Positions 45,018 to 54,613 are shown, counted from the first letter of the stretch. The stretch is DNA of 64,000 nucleotides from an uncultured Lachnospiraceae bacterium (GCA_910585005.1 CAJUCN010000009.1:62001-126000); one strand, 5' to 3'. Notes: generated by a model not told the origin, from the sequence alone. A program made the numbers and translations.

Positions 45018-46226
45018 TCATCCTAGATCAGGCTTTTGCTCTTTCGTCTGTTTCTTTGCCTTTCCAAGGATAAAGAGCATTATGAGTAAAACAATCGGAA
45101 ATAAAAGGCCAACGCCCATACCTACACGGATATTATCTTCTGCATTTTGTGTAACACGTCCAACAATTCCCGGTCCAATGCTCCCTCCTAAATCTCCCGC
45201 CATAGCAAGCAGGGCGAACATTGCGGTGCCGCCCACAGGAAATCTCTCAGCGGAGATGCTAATCGTTCCGGGCCACATAATCCCAACGGAAAACCCACAG
45301 ACAATACAGCCCATAAGCCCTATCAACGGATTTGCCGATAATGACGTGAAAAGATAACATACCACACATAAGATTCCTGATCCCGTCATAAACTTCATTA
45401 AATCCATTTTGTCACCATATTTCCCAAAAATCATACGGCTGATTCCCATCGTGACCGCAAACATACAAGGCCCCGCTAAATCTCCTATCGCTTTTGATAA
45501 CCCCAATGCTGCCTCCGCATAAGCCGATGCCCACTGCGCCATGGAAAGTTCGGATGCGCCAGAGCAGATCATCAAGCACACCGACAGCCAGAACAAGGGT
45601 TTTCGGAACAATTCCCTTATTCCCATTCCTTCCCCTTCATCTACCAAATGTTCCATTGGGCACGTTGCAAAATTGTAAATATTGATTGCCGGGATCAGCG
45701 CCCATAAAACAGCCATCCATTTCCAACTTTCCATCCCAAAGATCATGAAGAATATGGTTGAAATCAATATGGTTCCCACTGCCCCCCAACAATAGAAAGA
45801 ATGAAGAAGACTCATTGTCGCTTCCTTATTTTCAAAGGGACATGCCTCTATGACAGGGCTGCAAAGCACTTCAATCAGTCCGCTTCCTATTGCATACATG
45901 ATCACGCTGCATATGATTCCCATAAATGGATTCGGAAAAAGATCCGGCAGAAAAGCCAGCCCAATCAGCCCAGCCGCTGCACACACTTCAGAGGCAACAA
46001 TACAGATACGATATCCAATCTTGTCCACAAACTTTGCACAAAATAAATCTACCAAAAGCTGTGTAAAGAAAAAGCATATAGGTATCAATGCAATATTCCC
46101 AAGAGAAATGTGATAGTCATTATGGAATTTTAAAAATAATAACGGTGCAAAATTAGCTGCAATTGCCTGTGTAATAAATCCTAAGTAACAGGCTGTTTTC
46201 GTTTTTTGATAGTTTGGCATAATCAT
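45018..46226 (-). CDS. MFS transporter
   Basis: Twelve-helix major facilitator of the FucP/sugar-permease-like branch, 402 aa. The loop 2-3 motif is degenerate (FVDKIGYRI), and GKYGDKMDLMKF marks the corresponding loop of the second half. It is divergently arranged with an AraC regulator, which probably controls it. Substrate is not predictable; a sugar or glycoside is plausible from the context. Two ATGs, at 46226 and 46220, are possible starts. Confidence 0.88.
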   Translation of the reverse strand: MIMPNYQKTKTACYLGFITQAIAANFAPLLFLKFHNDYHISLGNIALIPICFFFTQLLVDLFCAKFVDKIGYRICIVASEVCAAAGLIGLAFLPDLFPNPFMGIICSVIMYAIGSGLIEVLCSPVIEACPFENKEATMSLLHSFYCWGAVGTILISTIFFMIFGMESWKWMAVLWALIPAINIYNFATCPMEHLVDEGEGMGIRELFRKPLFWLSVCLMICSGASELSMAQWASAYAEAALGLSKAIGDLAGPCMFAVTMGISRMIFGKYGDKMDLMKFMTGSGILCVVCYLFTSLSANPLIGLMGCIVCGFSVGIMWPGTISISAERFPVGGTAMFALLAMAGDLGGSIGPGIVGRVTQNAEDNIRVGMGVGLLFPIVLLIMLFILGKAKKQTKEQKPDLG

Positions 46227-46285
46227 TCGGCCCCTTCGCTAAAATTTTCATTTTTGAATTATATAACATAATCATATGGTTTTCA

Positions 46286-46315
46286 TTGATTTATATCCTA
46301 TGTTTATTGTATAAT
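46286..46315 (+). promoter_or_regulatory. sigma-A type promoter of the AraC gene
   Basis: TTGATT, 18 bp, perfect TATAAT, 34 bp before the AraC start. The AT-rich 123-bp gap is shared with the divergent MFS gene. Confidence 0.75.
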
Positions 46316-46349
46316 ATCGCAAAATCCAATTGGGGGAGATGGTTCGGCC

Positions 46350-47258
46350 ATGCAATTTAATACGTCTTATAACAAGATCATTACAGATGAAAATTTAATG
46401 GAAACCATTCAACATGGCAGGAATGACTATCCTTTCCATTTTTATTATGATAATTTAGCCCTATATGATTTTAATTGCATTGAATGGCATTGGCATGCCG
46501 AATTAGAATTTGTATATATTGAATCGGGAACCGTAACTTTTTGGATCGGAGAAAAACAGTTTGATTTATCCGGAGGAAATGGAGTCTTCATTAATTCCAA
46601 AATCCTGCATCGCTTTTATTCTCCTTCTGAAGCCATTGTCCCCAATTTTGTATGCATGCCTTCTTTTATTGCTGCACAGGGTAGTTTCCTATATCATAAA
46701 TATATCATGCCTGTTATCTCTTCTTCCTTCACCTACCAGGTTTTTCATACAGAAGTTCCCTGGCAGGCAAGGGCTTTATCCGTCATTAAGCAGATCATCG
46801 CCGCTCAAGACCGCCTTTCGTCCTGTGAGCTTGCAACAGCTTACCTCATTCAAAAACTCTGGCTAGAAATTTATGAAAATGCAGATATTTCAAATAGGAA
46901 AGACCAAATGAACGATTCAGCCTCTTCTCAGGCAAGATTACAGTTAATGATGCAGTATATTCACCAGAATTATTCCCATGATATTTCATTGGATGATATT
47001 GCCCATCATGCAGGAATCAGCAAAAGCTCTGCATTAAACCTTTTCCACAAGCATCTGCACACTACACCGGTAAATTACATGATAAATTATCGTTTGGGAG
47101 AAGCCGCCTTACAGCTTTCAAAAACGGAGAAAAAAATTAACACGATTTCTAAGGAGACAGGTTTTAACAATGTAGACTATTTTTGCAGGTTATTTAAAAA
47201 GCATTACCATTTAACACCAACTGAGTACCGACAAAAGAAAGTTTCTTCTTTTTCCTAA
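46350..47258 (+). CDS. AraC family transcriptional regulator
   Basis: A 302-residue regulator: an N-terminal cupin (about 30-120; EWHWHAELEFVYIESGTVTFWIG is the typical sugar-binding cupin block) and a C-terminal pair of helix-turn-helices. The HTH region has LDDIAHHAGISKSSALNLFHKHLHTTPVNYMINYRLGEAALQL and the conserved terminal FNNVDYFCRLFKKHYHLTPTEYR. It probably activates the divergent MFS transporter in response to a sugar. Its stop codon overlaps that of the convergent GNAT gene. Confidence 0.92.
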   Translation: MQFNTSYNKIITDENLMETIQHGRNDYPFHFYYDNLALYDFNCIEWHWHAELEFVYIESGTVTFWIGEKQFDLSGGNGVFINSKILHRFYSPSEAIVPNFVCMPSFIAAQGSFLYHKYIMPVISSSFTYQVFHTEVPWQARALSVIKQIIAAQDRLSSCELATAYLIQKLWLEIYENADISNRKDQMNDSASSQARLQLMMQYIHQNYSHDISLDDIAHHAGISKSSALNLFHKHLHTTPVNYMINYRLGEAALQLSKTEKKINTISKETGFNNVDYFCRLFKKHYHLTPTEYRQKKVSSFS

Positions 47259-47782
47259 CTTAATAGTTTTTTTGAAAAATACAGCACCAGCTCATCATCG
47301 TTGCAACAAGGGGCGTACTGCCCGCAAACTTGATCCTGGTACCACACGCCGCTGCCGTCCGGCACATAGCCCCGCTTGACATACATTCTCTGGGCGCTGC
47401 CATACCCAAAATGCAGGCCAACACCAAGATACACTACATCCCCATACCGGGACGCCACCTGCTCCGCCACATCCATCAGCTTACCGCCGATCCCATGCCT
47501 GCGGTATTTTTCCAACACGCCGAAATCAACAATCTCCGGGTATCCCTGACCGCCAAAAGGTCCCGTCGCGGCATCCGGGTATACATGAATATAACCTGCA
47601 ACATTTCCCTGATATTCCGCCACCAGAGCCACAGCTTTCCCTGCTGCCTGGTCTGCCAGACGCATTTGATATTTATCGATCGTCGCGCTCCACCCCTGGG
47701 CAATTTCCCCGTCCGTGATAGCCTGTGCATCCTCTATTTGCATGTCCCGTATCATTATTCCATCACGATTATAGTAGATCAT
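47255..47782 (-). CDS. GNAT family N-acetyltransferase
   Basis: About 175 residues with a single GNAT domain. The acetyl-CoA loop is EKYRRHGIGGKLMDVAEQVA and the C-terminal strand region is YVKRGYVPDGSGVWYQD. I start at 47782 behind GGGAGGACAAGGGG. The stop codon (TAG) shares bases with the TAA of the convergent AraC gene, leaving no room for a terminator between them. Substrate unknown. Confidence 0.88.
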   Translation of the reverse strand: MIYYNRDGIMIRDMQIEDAQAITDGEIAQGWSATIDKYQMRLADQAAGKAVALVAEYQGNVAGYIHVYPDAATGPFGGQGYPEIVDFGVLEKYRRHGIGGKLMDVAEQVASRYGDVVYLGVGLHFGYGSAQRMYVKRGYVPDGSGVWYQDQVCGQYAPCCNDDELVLYFSKKLLS

Positions 47783-47910
47783 CCCCTTGTCCTCCCATGA
47801 AAGCCAAAACTTTAAAATCTGAAAATATAATCCATCCAATCCTGCCATAAGGCTTAGTATAACATAAATAAATTCCTGTTTTCAACACCCTCCATCCTGT
47901 CGGATATGAT

Positions 47911-47939
47911 TTGACAACCATGACATTTGATGCTAACAT
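47911..47939 (+). promoter_or_regulatory. sigma-A type promoter of mntP
   Basis: TTGACA, 17 bp, TAACAT. Predicted start of transcription is near 47946, giving a leader of about 80 nt that contains a terminator hairpin. Confidence 0.7.
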
Positions 47940-47962
47940 GAAAATAATCGTTTTACCAATAG

Positions 47963-47997
47963 CCAAGTATAGTTTGAGCACTGTGCTTGGTTTTTTT
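47963..47997 (+). terminator. Intrinsic terminator inside the mntP leader
   Basis: CCAAGTATAGT pairs with ACTGTGCTTGG over 11 positions (two G-U) around a 6-nt loop, followed by seven Ts. It lies between the promoter and the mntP start, so it must be overcome for expression. It could be an attenuator. Confidence 0.75.
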
Positions 47998-48024
47998 ATG
48001 CAGACACCACGGGAGGAACGAAAG

Positions 48025-48609
48025 ATGGAATGGAATTTATTATTTTTCTTCAACAGCGTATTGCTCGGCATAGGACTGGCAATGGATGCCTTTTCAGTAT
48101 CCCTTGCCAACGGTTTACATGAACCTGCCATGGGAAAGAAAAAAATGTGTGGCATTGCCGGAGTATTTGCCCTATTCCAGGCAGTCATGCCAATGGCCGG
48201 GTGGATCTGCGTCCACACCATATTGCAATATTTTCAAGCTTTTGAAAAGCTGATCCCCTGGATCGCCCTGGTCTTGCTTCTTTACATTGGCGGCAAAATG
48301 CTGCTAGAGGGGATCAAAAACAGAGAAGAAGAGGCACAACCGCCCAAGATTGGATTTGCCGCCCTATTCATACAGGGCGTGGCAACTTCCATAGACGCAT
48401 TGTCTGTGGGATTTACCATTGCAGGATATGGCCTTATCATGGCCATCCTATGTGCGCTTATCATCGCCGCAGTCACTTTTGTGATTTGTTTAGCCGGCCT
48501 TGGGATCGGTAAAAAGGCAGGAACACAGTTTTCAAACCAGGCGGTGATACTTGGCGGTGTGATCTTGATTGTCATCGGGTTTGAAATCTTTTTAAAAGGA
48601 GTCTTATGA
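48025..48609 (+). CDS. mntP: Manganese efflux pump MntP
   Basis: Six-helix Mn2+ exporter of the MntP/YebN family. The two metal-binding repeats are GIGLAMDAFSVSLANGL and QGVATSIDALSVGFTI, each with a membrane-buried Asp. I start at 48025 (MEWNLLFF) behind GGGAGGAACGAAAG; a reading from 47911 would begin at the promoter -35. About 194 residues, normal for the family. A promoter and a leader terminator precede it. The sequence shows no yybP-ykoY riboswitch that I can recognise. Confidence 0.92.
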   Translation: MEWNLLFFFNSVLLGIGLAMDAFSVSLANGLHEPAMGKKKMCGIAGVFALFQAVMPMAGWICVHTILQYFQAFEKLIPWIALVLLLYIGGKMLLEGIKNREEEAQPPKIGFAALFIQGVATSIDALSVGFTIAGYGLIMAILCALIIAAVTFVICLAGLGIGKKAGTQFSNQAVILGGVILIVIGFEIFLKGVL

Positions 48610-48724
48610 CCAACCCGAAAAGCTTTCCGAAAATCAATATCCTGCACTAGCTATTATCCCGGTTATTTGCTATAATGTTTCATGATCAATCGTGTTTGAA
48701 AAATGTTCCAAGAGGTTTAACATA

Positions 48725-50098
48725 ATGAATAACAGTCAGAATTGGAATGCTGTAGGCGAACAAATGAAAAGCGCCCTCTCTGATGCTTTGCGGACAGGTG
48801 ATTTCACCGATTTAAACGAACTTGTATCCCAAACCGTTACCGATGCCTTAAGTGAGGCCGGAAACAAATTTGCTGATGGGTTCCGACCCCAGCAAGTCAG
48901 GGAAAAGGACAGCGCAGAGCAGAAGACACGGCAGGAAAAAGCAAAGCGGGAACAGCATCTCCAGCGAAAAAAGCAGCAGGAAGAAAACCGACGAATTCAC
49001 ATACAGCGGCAAAGACAAGCGCAGGCCCAAAGAAAAGCCGCGCAGCAGGCGTTAAAGCAGCAGCGTGGAACCAAACCCCATGCCATCTCTCCCCCAAACG
49101 CCCGGACTACTGCCCTTATTCCTGCAAAATTTAAACAAGTAGGAAATGTTTCCAACGTCCTATACCAAGTATTTGGCGGAATCGGGTTTGGAATCTCTTC
49201 CCTGATCGCCTTTTTCCGGCTCTTTGCAGCGCTTGCCGGAGATACCACTTTTCTTGGATGGATCATAAATCTTTTGTTCCTTGCAGTCTTTTTTGGCATG
49301 ATACGCCGTGGGGTAAGCCAGCGCAACCGCCTGAAACGGGCCAAACGATACATCCAGCTTTGCGGCGGGCGAATGTACGGTCAAATCGAAAGCCTTGCAA
49401 GGGATACCGGAAGGAGCGTCCGTTTTGTTGTCAAAGATATTCACCGGATGTTAAGCCTTGGCATGTTTCCCGAAGGTCATCTGGATGAAAAAAAGACCTG
49501 TCTTATGTTAAATGATTCCGTCCACCAGCAATATTTAGAAGCGGAAAAAGCCCGTATCCTGCGGGAACAGCAAGCCCTTAAAGAAAGCCAGGAGGCATCC
49601 GCTGCAAATCATACAGCGTCAAACGCCCAGCCCGGCCAAATGGACATGGAGCAGGAAGCAGAACTAAATACCATGATTGCCGAAGGGATGGAATGCATCC
49701 GCAAACTACGGGAATTGAATGACCAGATCCCGGGAGAAGTGATCTCCCAGAAACTCTATCGTTTGGACAGCCTGTTAAAAGATATTTTTGACAGCGTCAG
49801 AGAACATCCCCAGCAGATGCATCAAATGCATAAGATGATGGATTACTATCTCCCCACTACCTTAAAGCTGGTGGAAGCTTATGAAGATTTTGACAAAATC
49901 AGTATGCCCGGACCGGAAATCGTTGCCGCCAAAGCGGAAATTGAACGCACCATGGATATCATTAACCAGGCCTTTTCCGAACTTCTTAGCAATTTATTCC
50001 AAAATGCCGTGCTGGATGCCACAACAGACGCACAGGTTTTGCAGACCATGCTTGCAAGGGAAGGTCTTACCGGGAATACAGAATTTTCCAGATCCTAA
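48725..50098 (+). CDS. XpaC-family protein (5-bromo-4-chloroindolyl phosphate hydrolysis family)
   Basis: About 457 residues. N-terminal segment of about 50 residues, then a basic, Gln/Lys/Arg-rich coiled stretch (about 75-115), two membrane helices (about 145-195) and a helical C-terminal domain with the family block QQMHKMMDYYLPTTLKLVEAYEDF. XpaC proteins are almost always paired with TelA, as here. The pair is linked to resistance to tellurite, nisin or cell-envelope stress in relatives, but the mechanism is unknown. The start is at MNNSQNWNAVG; 48692 is the alternative. Confidence 0.88.
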   Translation: MNNSQNWNAVGEQMKSALSDALRTGDFTDLNELVSQTVTDALSEAGNKFADGFRPQQVREKDSAEQKTRQEKAKREQHLQRKKQQEENRRIHIQRQRQAQAQRKAAQQALKQQRGTKPHAISPPNARTTALIPAKFKQVGNVSNVLYQVFGGIGFGISSLIAFFRLFAALAGDTTFLGWIINLLFLAVFFGMIRRGVSQRNRLKRAKRYIQLCGGRMYGQIESLARDTGRSVRFVVKDIHRMLSLGMFPEGHLDEKKTCLMLNDSVHQQYLEAEKARILREQQALKESQEASAANHTASNAQPGQMDMEQEAELNTMIAEGMECIRKLRELNDQIPGEVISQKLYRLDSLLKDIFDSVREHPQQMHQMHKMMDYYLPTTLKLVEAYEDFDKISMPGPEIVAAKAEIERTMDIINQAFSELLSNLFQNAVLDATTDAQVLQTMLAREGLTGNTEFSRS

Positions 50099-50135
50099 CA
50101 TCGTAACTATTGTAAAATAACAGGAGGATAACCAA

Positions 50136-51314
50136 ATGAACAACAACTTTGATTCCATGATAAAAGAGGCTCCCTCTCTTACTTTGGATCCTTTTGGGGC
50201 GGATGCCAAAAACGTCCCCTCCATTCCGGAGCAGACAACCATCCTGACGGAAGAACCCGAAAAAATTCCGGAAACCGTATTAACGCCTGAAGAGCAAAAA
50301 ATGGTCAATGACTTTGCGGCGCAGATCGATATCACCAATACCCAGATGATCCTCCAGTATGGTGCAGGCTGCCAGAAAAAAATTGCAGATTTTTCCGAAA
50401 ATGCCCTGAACAATGTGCGTACCAAGGATATGGGCGAAATTGGACAAATGCTCACGGACGTGGTTACGGAATTGAAAGATTTTGATGCAGAGGAAGAAAA
50501 AGGGTTTCTCGGCCTGTTCAAAAAAAGCAGCAATAAGCTGGAGAGCATGAAGGCAAAATATGACAAGGCGGAAACAAATATCAATAAGATCTGCAAAGTT
50601 ATGGAAGGCCACCAGATCACCCTCCTAAAAGACGCTGCCATGCTGGATAAAATGTATGAACTAAACCTGAATTATTTCAAAGAATTATCCATGTATATCT
50701 TAGCCGGAAAACAAAAGCTGGAATATTCCAGAACTACGGAGCTTCCCTCCCTCCTTGCAAAAGCGGAACAAAGCGGGCTTCCTGAAGACACCCAGAAAGC
50801 AAAAGATTTCGCCGCCATGTGTGAACGCTTTGAAAAGAAGATTTACGATCTGGAACTGACCAGAACCATTTCCATGCAGATGGCGCCACAGATCCGGCTG
50901 ATACAAAATAATGATATCACGATGTCTGATAAGATCCAATCCACCCTGGTAAACACCATTCCTCTTTGGAAAAGCCAGATGGTGATTGCCATTGGCTTAA
51001 ACCATTCCAGTGAGGCGGCAAAAGCCCAGAAGGAAGTTGCCGACATGACCAATGCCCTCCTTAAGAAAAATGCAGAAACCTTAAAAACTGCCACCATCGA
51101 AACGGCAAGAGAAAGCGAGCGGGGCATAGTTGACATAGAAACGCTGACCGCTACCAACCAGACACTGATCAGCACCCTCGATGAGGTGATGAAAATACAG
51201 GAAGACGGACGCATCAAGCGAAAAGGCGCTGAAGAAGAATTGCAGCGTATCGAAAATGAAATGCGGCAGAAACTTCTGGAAATGAGCCGGATCTCCGGAC
51301 ATGTTTCCGCATAA
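50136..51314 (+). CDS. TelA family toxic anion resistance protein
   Basis: A 392-residue soluble, largely helical protein of the TelA/KlaA family. Family blocks are GEIGQMLTDVVTELKDFDAEEEKGFLGLFKK, YTKAETNINKICKVMEGHQITLLKDAAMLDKMYELN (as YDKAETNI) and MAPQIRLIQNNDITMSDKIQSTLVNTIPLWKSQM. It begins 37 bp after the XpaC gene behind ACAGGAGGATAACCAA. The two should act together at the membrane. A terminator follows. Tellurite resistance itself is only one reported phenotype. Confidence 0.93.
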   Translation: MNNNFDSMIKEAPSLTLDPFGADAKNVPSIPEQTTILTEEPEKIPETVLTPEEQKMVNDFAAQIDITNTQMILQYGAGCQKKIADFSENALNNVRTKDMGEIGQMLTDVVTELKDFDAEEEKGFLGLFKKSSNKLESMKAKYDKAETNINKICKVMEGHQITLLKDAAMLDKMYELNLNYFKELSMYILAGKQKLEYSRTTELPSLLAKAEQSGLPEDTQKAKDFAAMCERFEKKIYDLELTRTISMQMAPQIRLIQNNDITMSDKIQSTLVNTIPLWKSQMVIAIGLNHSSEAAKAQKEVADMTNALLKKNAETLKTATIETARESERGIVDIETLTATNQTLISTLDEVMKIQEDGRIKRKGAEEELQRIENEMRQKLLEMSRISGHVSA

Positions 51315-51323
51315 CGAAAAATA

Positions 51324-51363
51324 AGGGGACCAGGCAGTTTATCTTTTCTTGCCTGATCCCTTT
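51324..51363 (+). terminator. Terminator after the XpaC-TelA pair
   Basis: AAGGGGACCAGGCA and TTGCCTGATCCCTTT form a long stem with one mismatch and a loop of about 9-10 nt, followed by TTCTTA. It separates telA from the convergent gatB. Confidence 0.75.
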
Positions 51364-51415
51364 CTTAAACGAAACACGAACGTTACTTAAAGCGATACCA
51401 TTCCGCCCTGGCACC

Positions 51416-52846
51416 CTATAGCAGCTCCTTTAAAAGCCGGTTCACCATTCCCGGGTCAGCTTTGCCCTTCATGGCCTTCATAGTCTGTCCTACCAAAAAT
51501 CCAATTGCCTTTTCTTTTCCGTTTCGGTAATCTTCCACAGACTGGGGATTTGCGGCAATCACCTCTTCCACCGTCTTTTTAAGAGCGCCTTCATCGTTTA
51601 CCGTCTTAAGGCCCTTTTCTTCCACATATTTCTCCGGATCCATATCCTGGTCAAACAACACCTCAAAAACTTCCTTGGCCACGGAACTGTTAATCTCCTT
51701 TGCGTCCGTCATCTTGATCAGCTTGGCAAGGTTTTCCGGAGAAAAGCGGATATCTTCCGGATCCATTCCTTTTTCTTTTAAAAGGCGCAGCGTCTCCACC
51801 ATCAGCCAGTTGGACACCTTCTTCGGCTGGCTGCCAAGAGCTACCGTAGCTTCAAAAATATCAGCCATATGCTTGCTGCCTGTAATAATCTCAATATCAT
51901 ATTCCGGGATGTCAAACTCTTCTTTGTAGCGTGCCATCTTTTCTTCCCGGAACTCTGGCTGTCTGCTGCGGATTTCCTCAAGAAATGCATCGTCAAGCAC
52001 GATAGGGGTAAGATCCGGATCCGGGAAATAACGGTAATCCTGTGCATCCTCTTTGCTTCTCATTGCATAGGATTCCCCCTTACCGTCATCCCATCTTCTG
52101 GTTTCCTGGATCACCTTTTCACCGCTTTCCAAAAGATCAATCTGACGCTCCCGCTCTCCTTCAATCGCTCTTGCGATGGCCTTAAAGGAATTCAGGTTTT
52201 TCATCTCTGTACGGGTGCCGAACTGCTCCGCTCCCACTTCCCTTACCGAAAGATTCACATCCGCCCGCATAGATCCTTCCTGAAGCTTACAGTCGGAAGC
52301 CCCCAGATACTGGATCGTCATACGAAGCTTTTCCAGATAAGCAATCACTTCCTCACTGCTACGCATATCCGGTTCGGACACAATCTCAATCAGCGGCACG
52401 CCGGAACGATTGTAATCCACAAGGGAGCAATCCTCCCAATCATCATGGATCAGTTTCCCGGCATCTTCTTCCATATGGATCTCATGAATACCCACATACT
52501 TTTTCCCCGTCTCCGTCTCGATCTCTACCTTACCATTTCGGCAGATCGGCAGATAAAGCTGGGAAATCTGATAATTCTGTGGATTATCGGGATAAAAATA
52601 ATTCTTCCTGTCAAATTTACAAGATTGGGTGATGGTACAATTGGTAGCAAGCCCTACTGCCACCGCATATTCAAGCACCTGTTTATTCAGCACCGGAAGA
52701 GAACCCGGCATACCAGTACATACCGGGCAGGTATGGGTATTCGGCTCCCCCCCAAAGGCAGTGGAACATCCGCAAAAGATTTTTGTTTTGGTGGCCAGTT
52801 CTACATGGACTTCCAGCCCGATGACCGTCTCATACTGTTTTGCCAT
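51416..52846 (-). CDS. gatB: Asp/Glu-tRNA amidotransferase subunit B
   Basis: The tRNA-binding and kinase subunit of GatCAB, about 476 aa. It opens MAKQYETVIGLEVHVELATKTKIFCGCSTAFG with the zinc Cys pair CGC, followed by NTHTCPVCTGMPGSLPVLN. The C-terminal YqeY domain ends VEDYRNGKEKAIGFLVGQTMKAMKGKADPGMVNRLL. I start at 52846, one base after the gatA stop, behind GAAGGAGGGCAAGTAGG; the in-frame extension to 52897 lies within gatA. Confidence 0.96.
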   Translation of the reverse strand: MAKQYETVIGLEVHVELATKTKIFCGCSTAFGGEPNTHTCPVCTGMPGSLPVLNKQVLEYAVAVGLATNCTITQSCKFDRKNYFYPDNPQNYQISQLYLPICRNGKVEIETETGKKYVGIHEIHMEEDAGKLIHDDWEDCSLVDYNRSGVPLIEIVSEPDMRSSEEVIAYLEKLRMTIQYLGASDCKLQEGSMRADVNLSVREVGAEQFGTRTEMKNLNSFKAIARAIEGERERQIDLLESGEKVIQETRRWDDGKGESYAMRSKEDAQDYRYFPDPDLTPIVLDDAFLEEIRSRQPEFREEKMARYKEEFDIPEYDIEIITGSKHMADIFEATVALGSQPKKVSNWLMVETLRLLKEKGMDPEDIRFSPENLAKLIKMTDAKEINSSVAKEVFEVLFDQDMDPEKYVEEKGLKTVNDEGALKKTVEEVIAANPQSVEDYRNGKEKAIGFLVGQTMKAMKGKADPGMVNRLLKELL

Positions 52847-52847
52847 C

Positions 52848-54308
52848 CTACTTGCCCTCCTTCCTGCCAAAAGCGCCCCTTGCCTGTTCATAAGCATAGG
52901 CTGCCCGTATCAATTTCTTTTCGCTAAAACAATCCCCGATAAGCTGTAAGCCAATGGGAAGCCCTTTTTCATCTAAACCGCAGGGGATGGAAAGTCCCGG
53001 AAGCCCAGCAAGGTTTACCGATATGGTGTAAATATCCCCCAGATACATTTTGATTGGATCCAACAGGCTTTCCCCCAGCTTGGGAGCTGTTGTGGGCGCA
53101 ACCGGACCCAAAATCACATCATAGTTGGAGAACGCCTGGTCGAAAGCCTCTTTGATCAGCGCCTTTACCCGCAATGCTTTTAAATAATATGCATCATAAT
53201 AGCCGGAACTGAGCACAAAACTTCCCAGCATGATCCTTCGTTTTACTTCCGCTCCAAACCCTTCGGAACGGGTTTTTTTGTACATATTGTGAAGCCCTTC
53301 ATAGTCCTTTGTCCGGTAACCATATTTAATCCCGTCAAACCGTTCCAGATTGGAACTTGCCTCCGCCGCCGCAATCGTATAATAGGTAGGAATTGCATAT
53401 TCTACAAGGCTTAAATCAAATTCCTCCACTATGGCCCCTTTCTCTTCCAAAGCCTTCGCCGCTGCAAGAACCGCCTTTTTCACCTCACCATCAAGCCCTT
53501 CCCCAAAATAATCCCTGGGAATGCCGATACGCATTCCCTTCACATCATCCACAAGGGCGGAGGTAAAGTCCAGATCCTTCCTCTCTACGGATGTGGAGTC
53601 TTTCGGATCATGGGAGGCAATGATCTCCATAATCGCCGCACAATCTGTCACATCCTTGCACAAAGGCCCGATCTGGTCTAAAGAAGAGCCATAAGCAATC
53701 AGCCCGTAACGGGAAACCGTGCCATAAGTAGGTTTTAATCCCACCACCCCGCAAAAAGATGCGGGCTGGCGGATCGAACCGCCCGTGTCCGATCCCAGGG
53801 CATAGAAGCATTCTCCCGCCGCAACTGCCGCCGCGCTGCCCCCGGAAGACCCACCTGGCACATGTTCCGGGTTCCAGGGATTTTTGGTCACGCCAAAGGC
53901 GGAAGTCTCTGTGGTGGAACCCATGGCAAACTCGTCCATATTCGTCTTCCCCAGAATCACCGCTCCTGCCTTTTGAAGGTTTCGTACTGCTTCCGAAGAA
54001 AAAGTAGGGATGAAATTTCCCAAAATTTTAGAAGAACAAGTGGTTAAAAGCCCTTCCGTGCACATGTTATCCTTGATGGCGACGGGAACGCCTGCAAGGG
54101 GGCCGGTAAGCTCCCCTTCGTTGATCTTTTTTTGCACCTCATCTGCTTTTCCTAAAGCCCCTTCCCTATCTACCGTTACAAAGCAGTGGTATTCCTTTTC
54201 TTTTTCCCCGATCCTGTCAAGAGCCGCCTCCACTGCTTCCCTGACCGTTACTTCCTTCTTTTTTATTGCCGCCCCAAGGGAAACGGCAGTCATGCTTAAA
54301 ATATCCAT
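52848..54308 (-). CDS. gatA: Asp/Glu-tRNA amidotransferase subunit A
   Basis: Glutaminase subunit of GatCAB, an amidase-signature enzyme of 486 aa. The catalytic triad is visible: VAIKDNMCTEG (Lys), PGGSSGGSAAAVAAGEC (cis-Ser) and GSDTGGSIRQPASFCG (nucleophile Ser). It releases ammonia from glutamine and passes it to GatB. It sits between gatC (11-bp gap) and gatB. Confidence 0.97.
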   Translation of the reverse strand: MDILSMTAVSLGAAIKKKEVTVREAVEAALDRIGEKEKEYHCFVTVDREGALGKADEVQKKINEGELTGPLAGVPVAIKDNMCTEGLLTTCSSKILGNFIPTFSSEAVRNLQKAGAVILGKTNMDEFAMGSTTETSAFGVTKNPWNPEHVPGGSSGGSAAAVAAGECFYALGSDTGGSIRQPASFCGVVGLKPTYGTVSRYGLIAYGSSLDQIGPLCKDVTDCAAIMEIIASHDPKDSTSVERKDLDFTSALVDDVKGMRIGIPRDYFGEGLDGEVKKAVLAAAKALEEKGAIVEEFDLSLVEYAIPTYYTIAAAEASSNLERFDGIKYGYRTKDYEGLHNMYKKTRSEGFGAEVKRRIMLGSFVLSSGYYDAYYLKALRVKALIKEAFDQAFSNYDVILGPVAPTTAPKLGESLLDPIKMYLGDIYTISVNLAGLPGLSIPCGLDEKGLPIGLQLIGDCFSEKKLIRAAYAYEQARGAFGRKEGK

Positions 54309-54319
54309 CTGTCGTCCTC

Positions 54320-54613
54320 CTATTCAAACGTACGCGGCACCATAAACATGCCATCCTTCTCACCGGGAGCATTCCTTAATAGATCCTCCCTGGTATCGCC
54401 ATTCGTAACCACATCTTCCCGAAATACATTTTTTACCGGAAACACATGGCTCATTGGCTCCACGTCTCCGGTATCCAGTTCCCCCAGCTTGTCAATATAA
54501 TCCAGCATACTTCCCATATCCTTTTTGGCCTGCTCTTTTTCATCATCCGAAAGCTCCAGCTTGGCAAGGATGCCTACATATTCAATGGTTTCATCAGAAA
54601 TGATATTAGCCAT
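54320..54613 (-). CDS. gatC: Asp/Glu-tRNA amidotransferase subunit C
   Basis: Small scaffold subunit wrapping GatA and GatB, 97 aa. Typical blocks are [42 protein letters not shown] and the C-terminal [11 protein letters not shown]. It is the first gene of gatCAB and starts after AAAGGAAAAGGAAG. Because the organism also has GlnRS, GatCAB may serve mainly for Asn-tRNA. Confidence 0.95.
   Translation of the reverse strand: MANIISDETIEYVGILAKLELSDDEKEQAKKDMGSMLDYIDKLGELDTGDVEPMSHVFPVKNVFREDVVTNGDTREDLLRNAPGEKDGMFMVPRTFE

Noticed and set aside
47850..48025. yybP-ykoY manganese riboswitch before mntP
   Set aside because: The leader from the visible promoter is only about 80 nt and I cannot find the conserved core; only the terminator hairpin is supported.
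51869..52927. 352-codon plus-strand open frame opposite gatB
   Set aside because: Antisense to a clearly conserved gene, with no motif and no plausible ribosome site.
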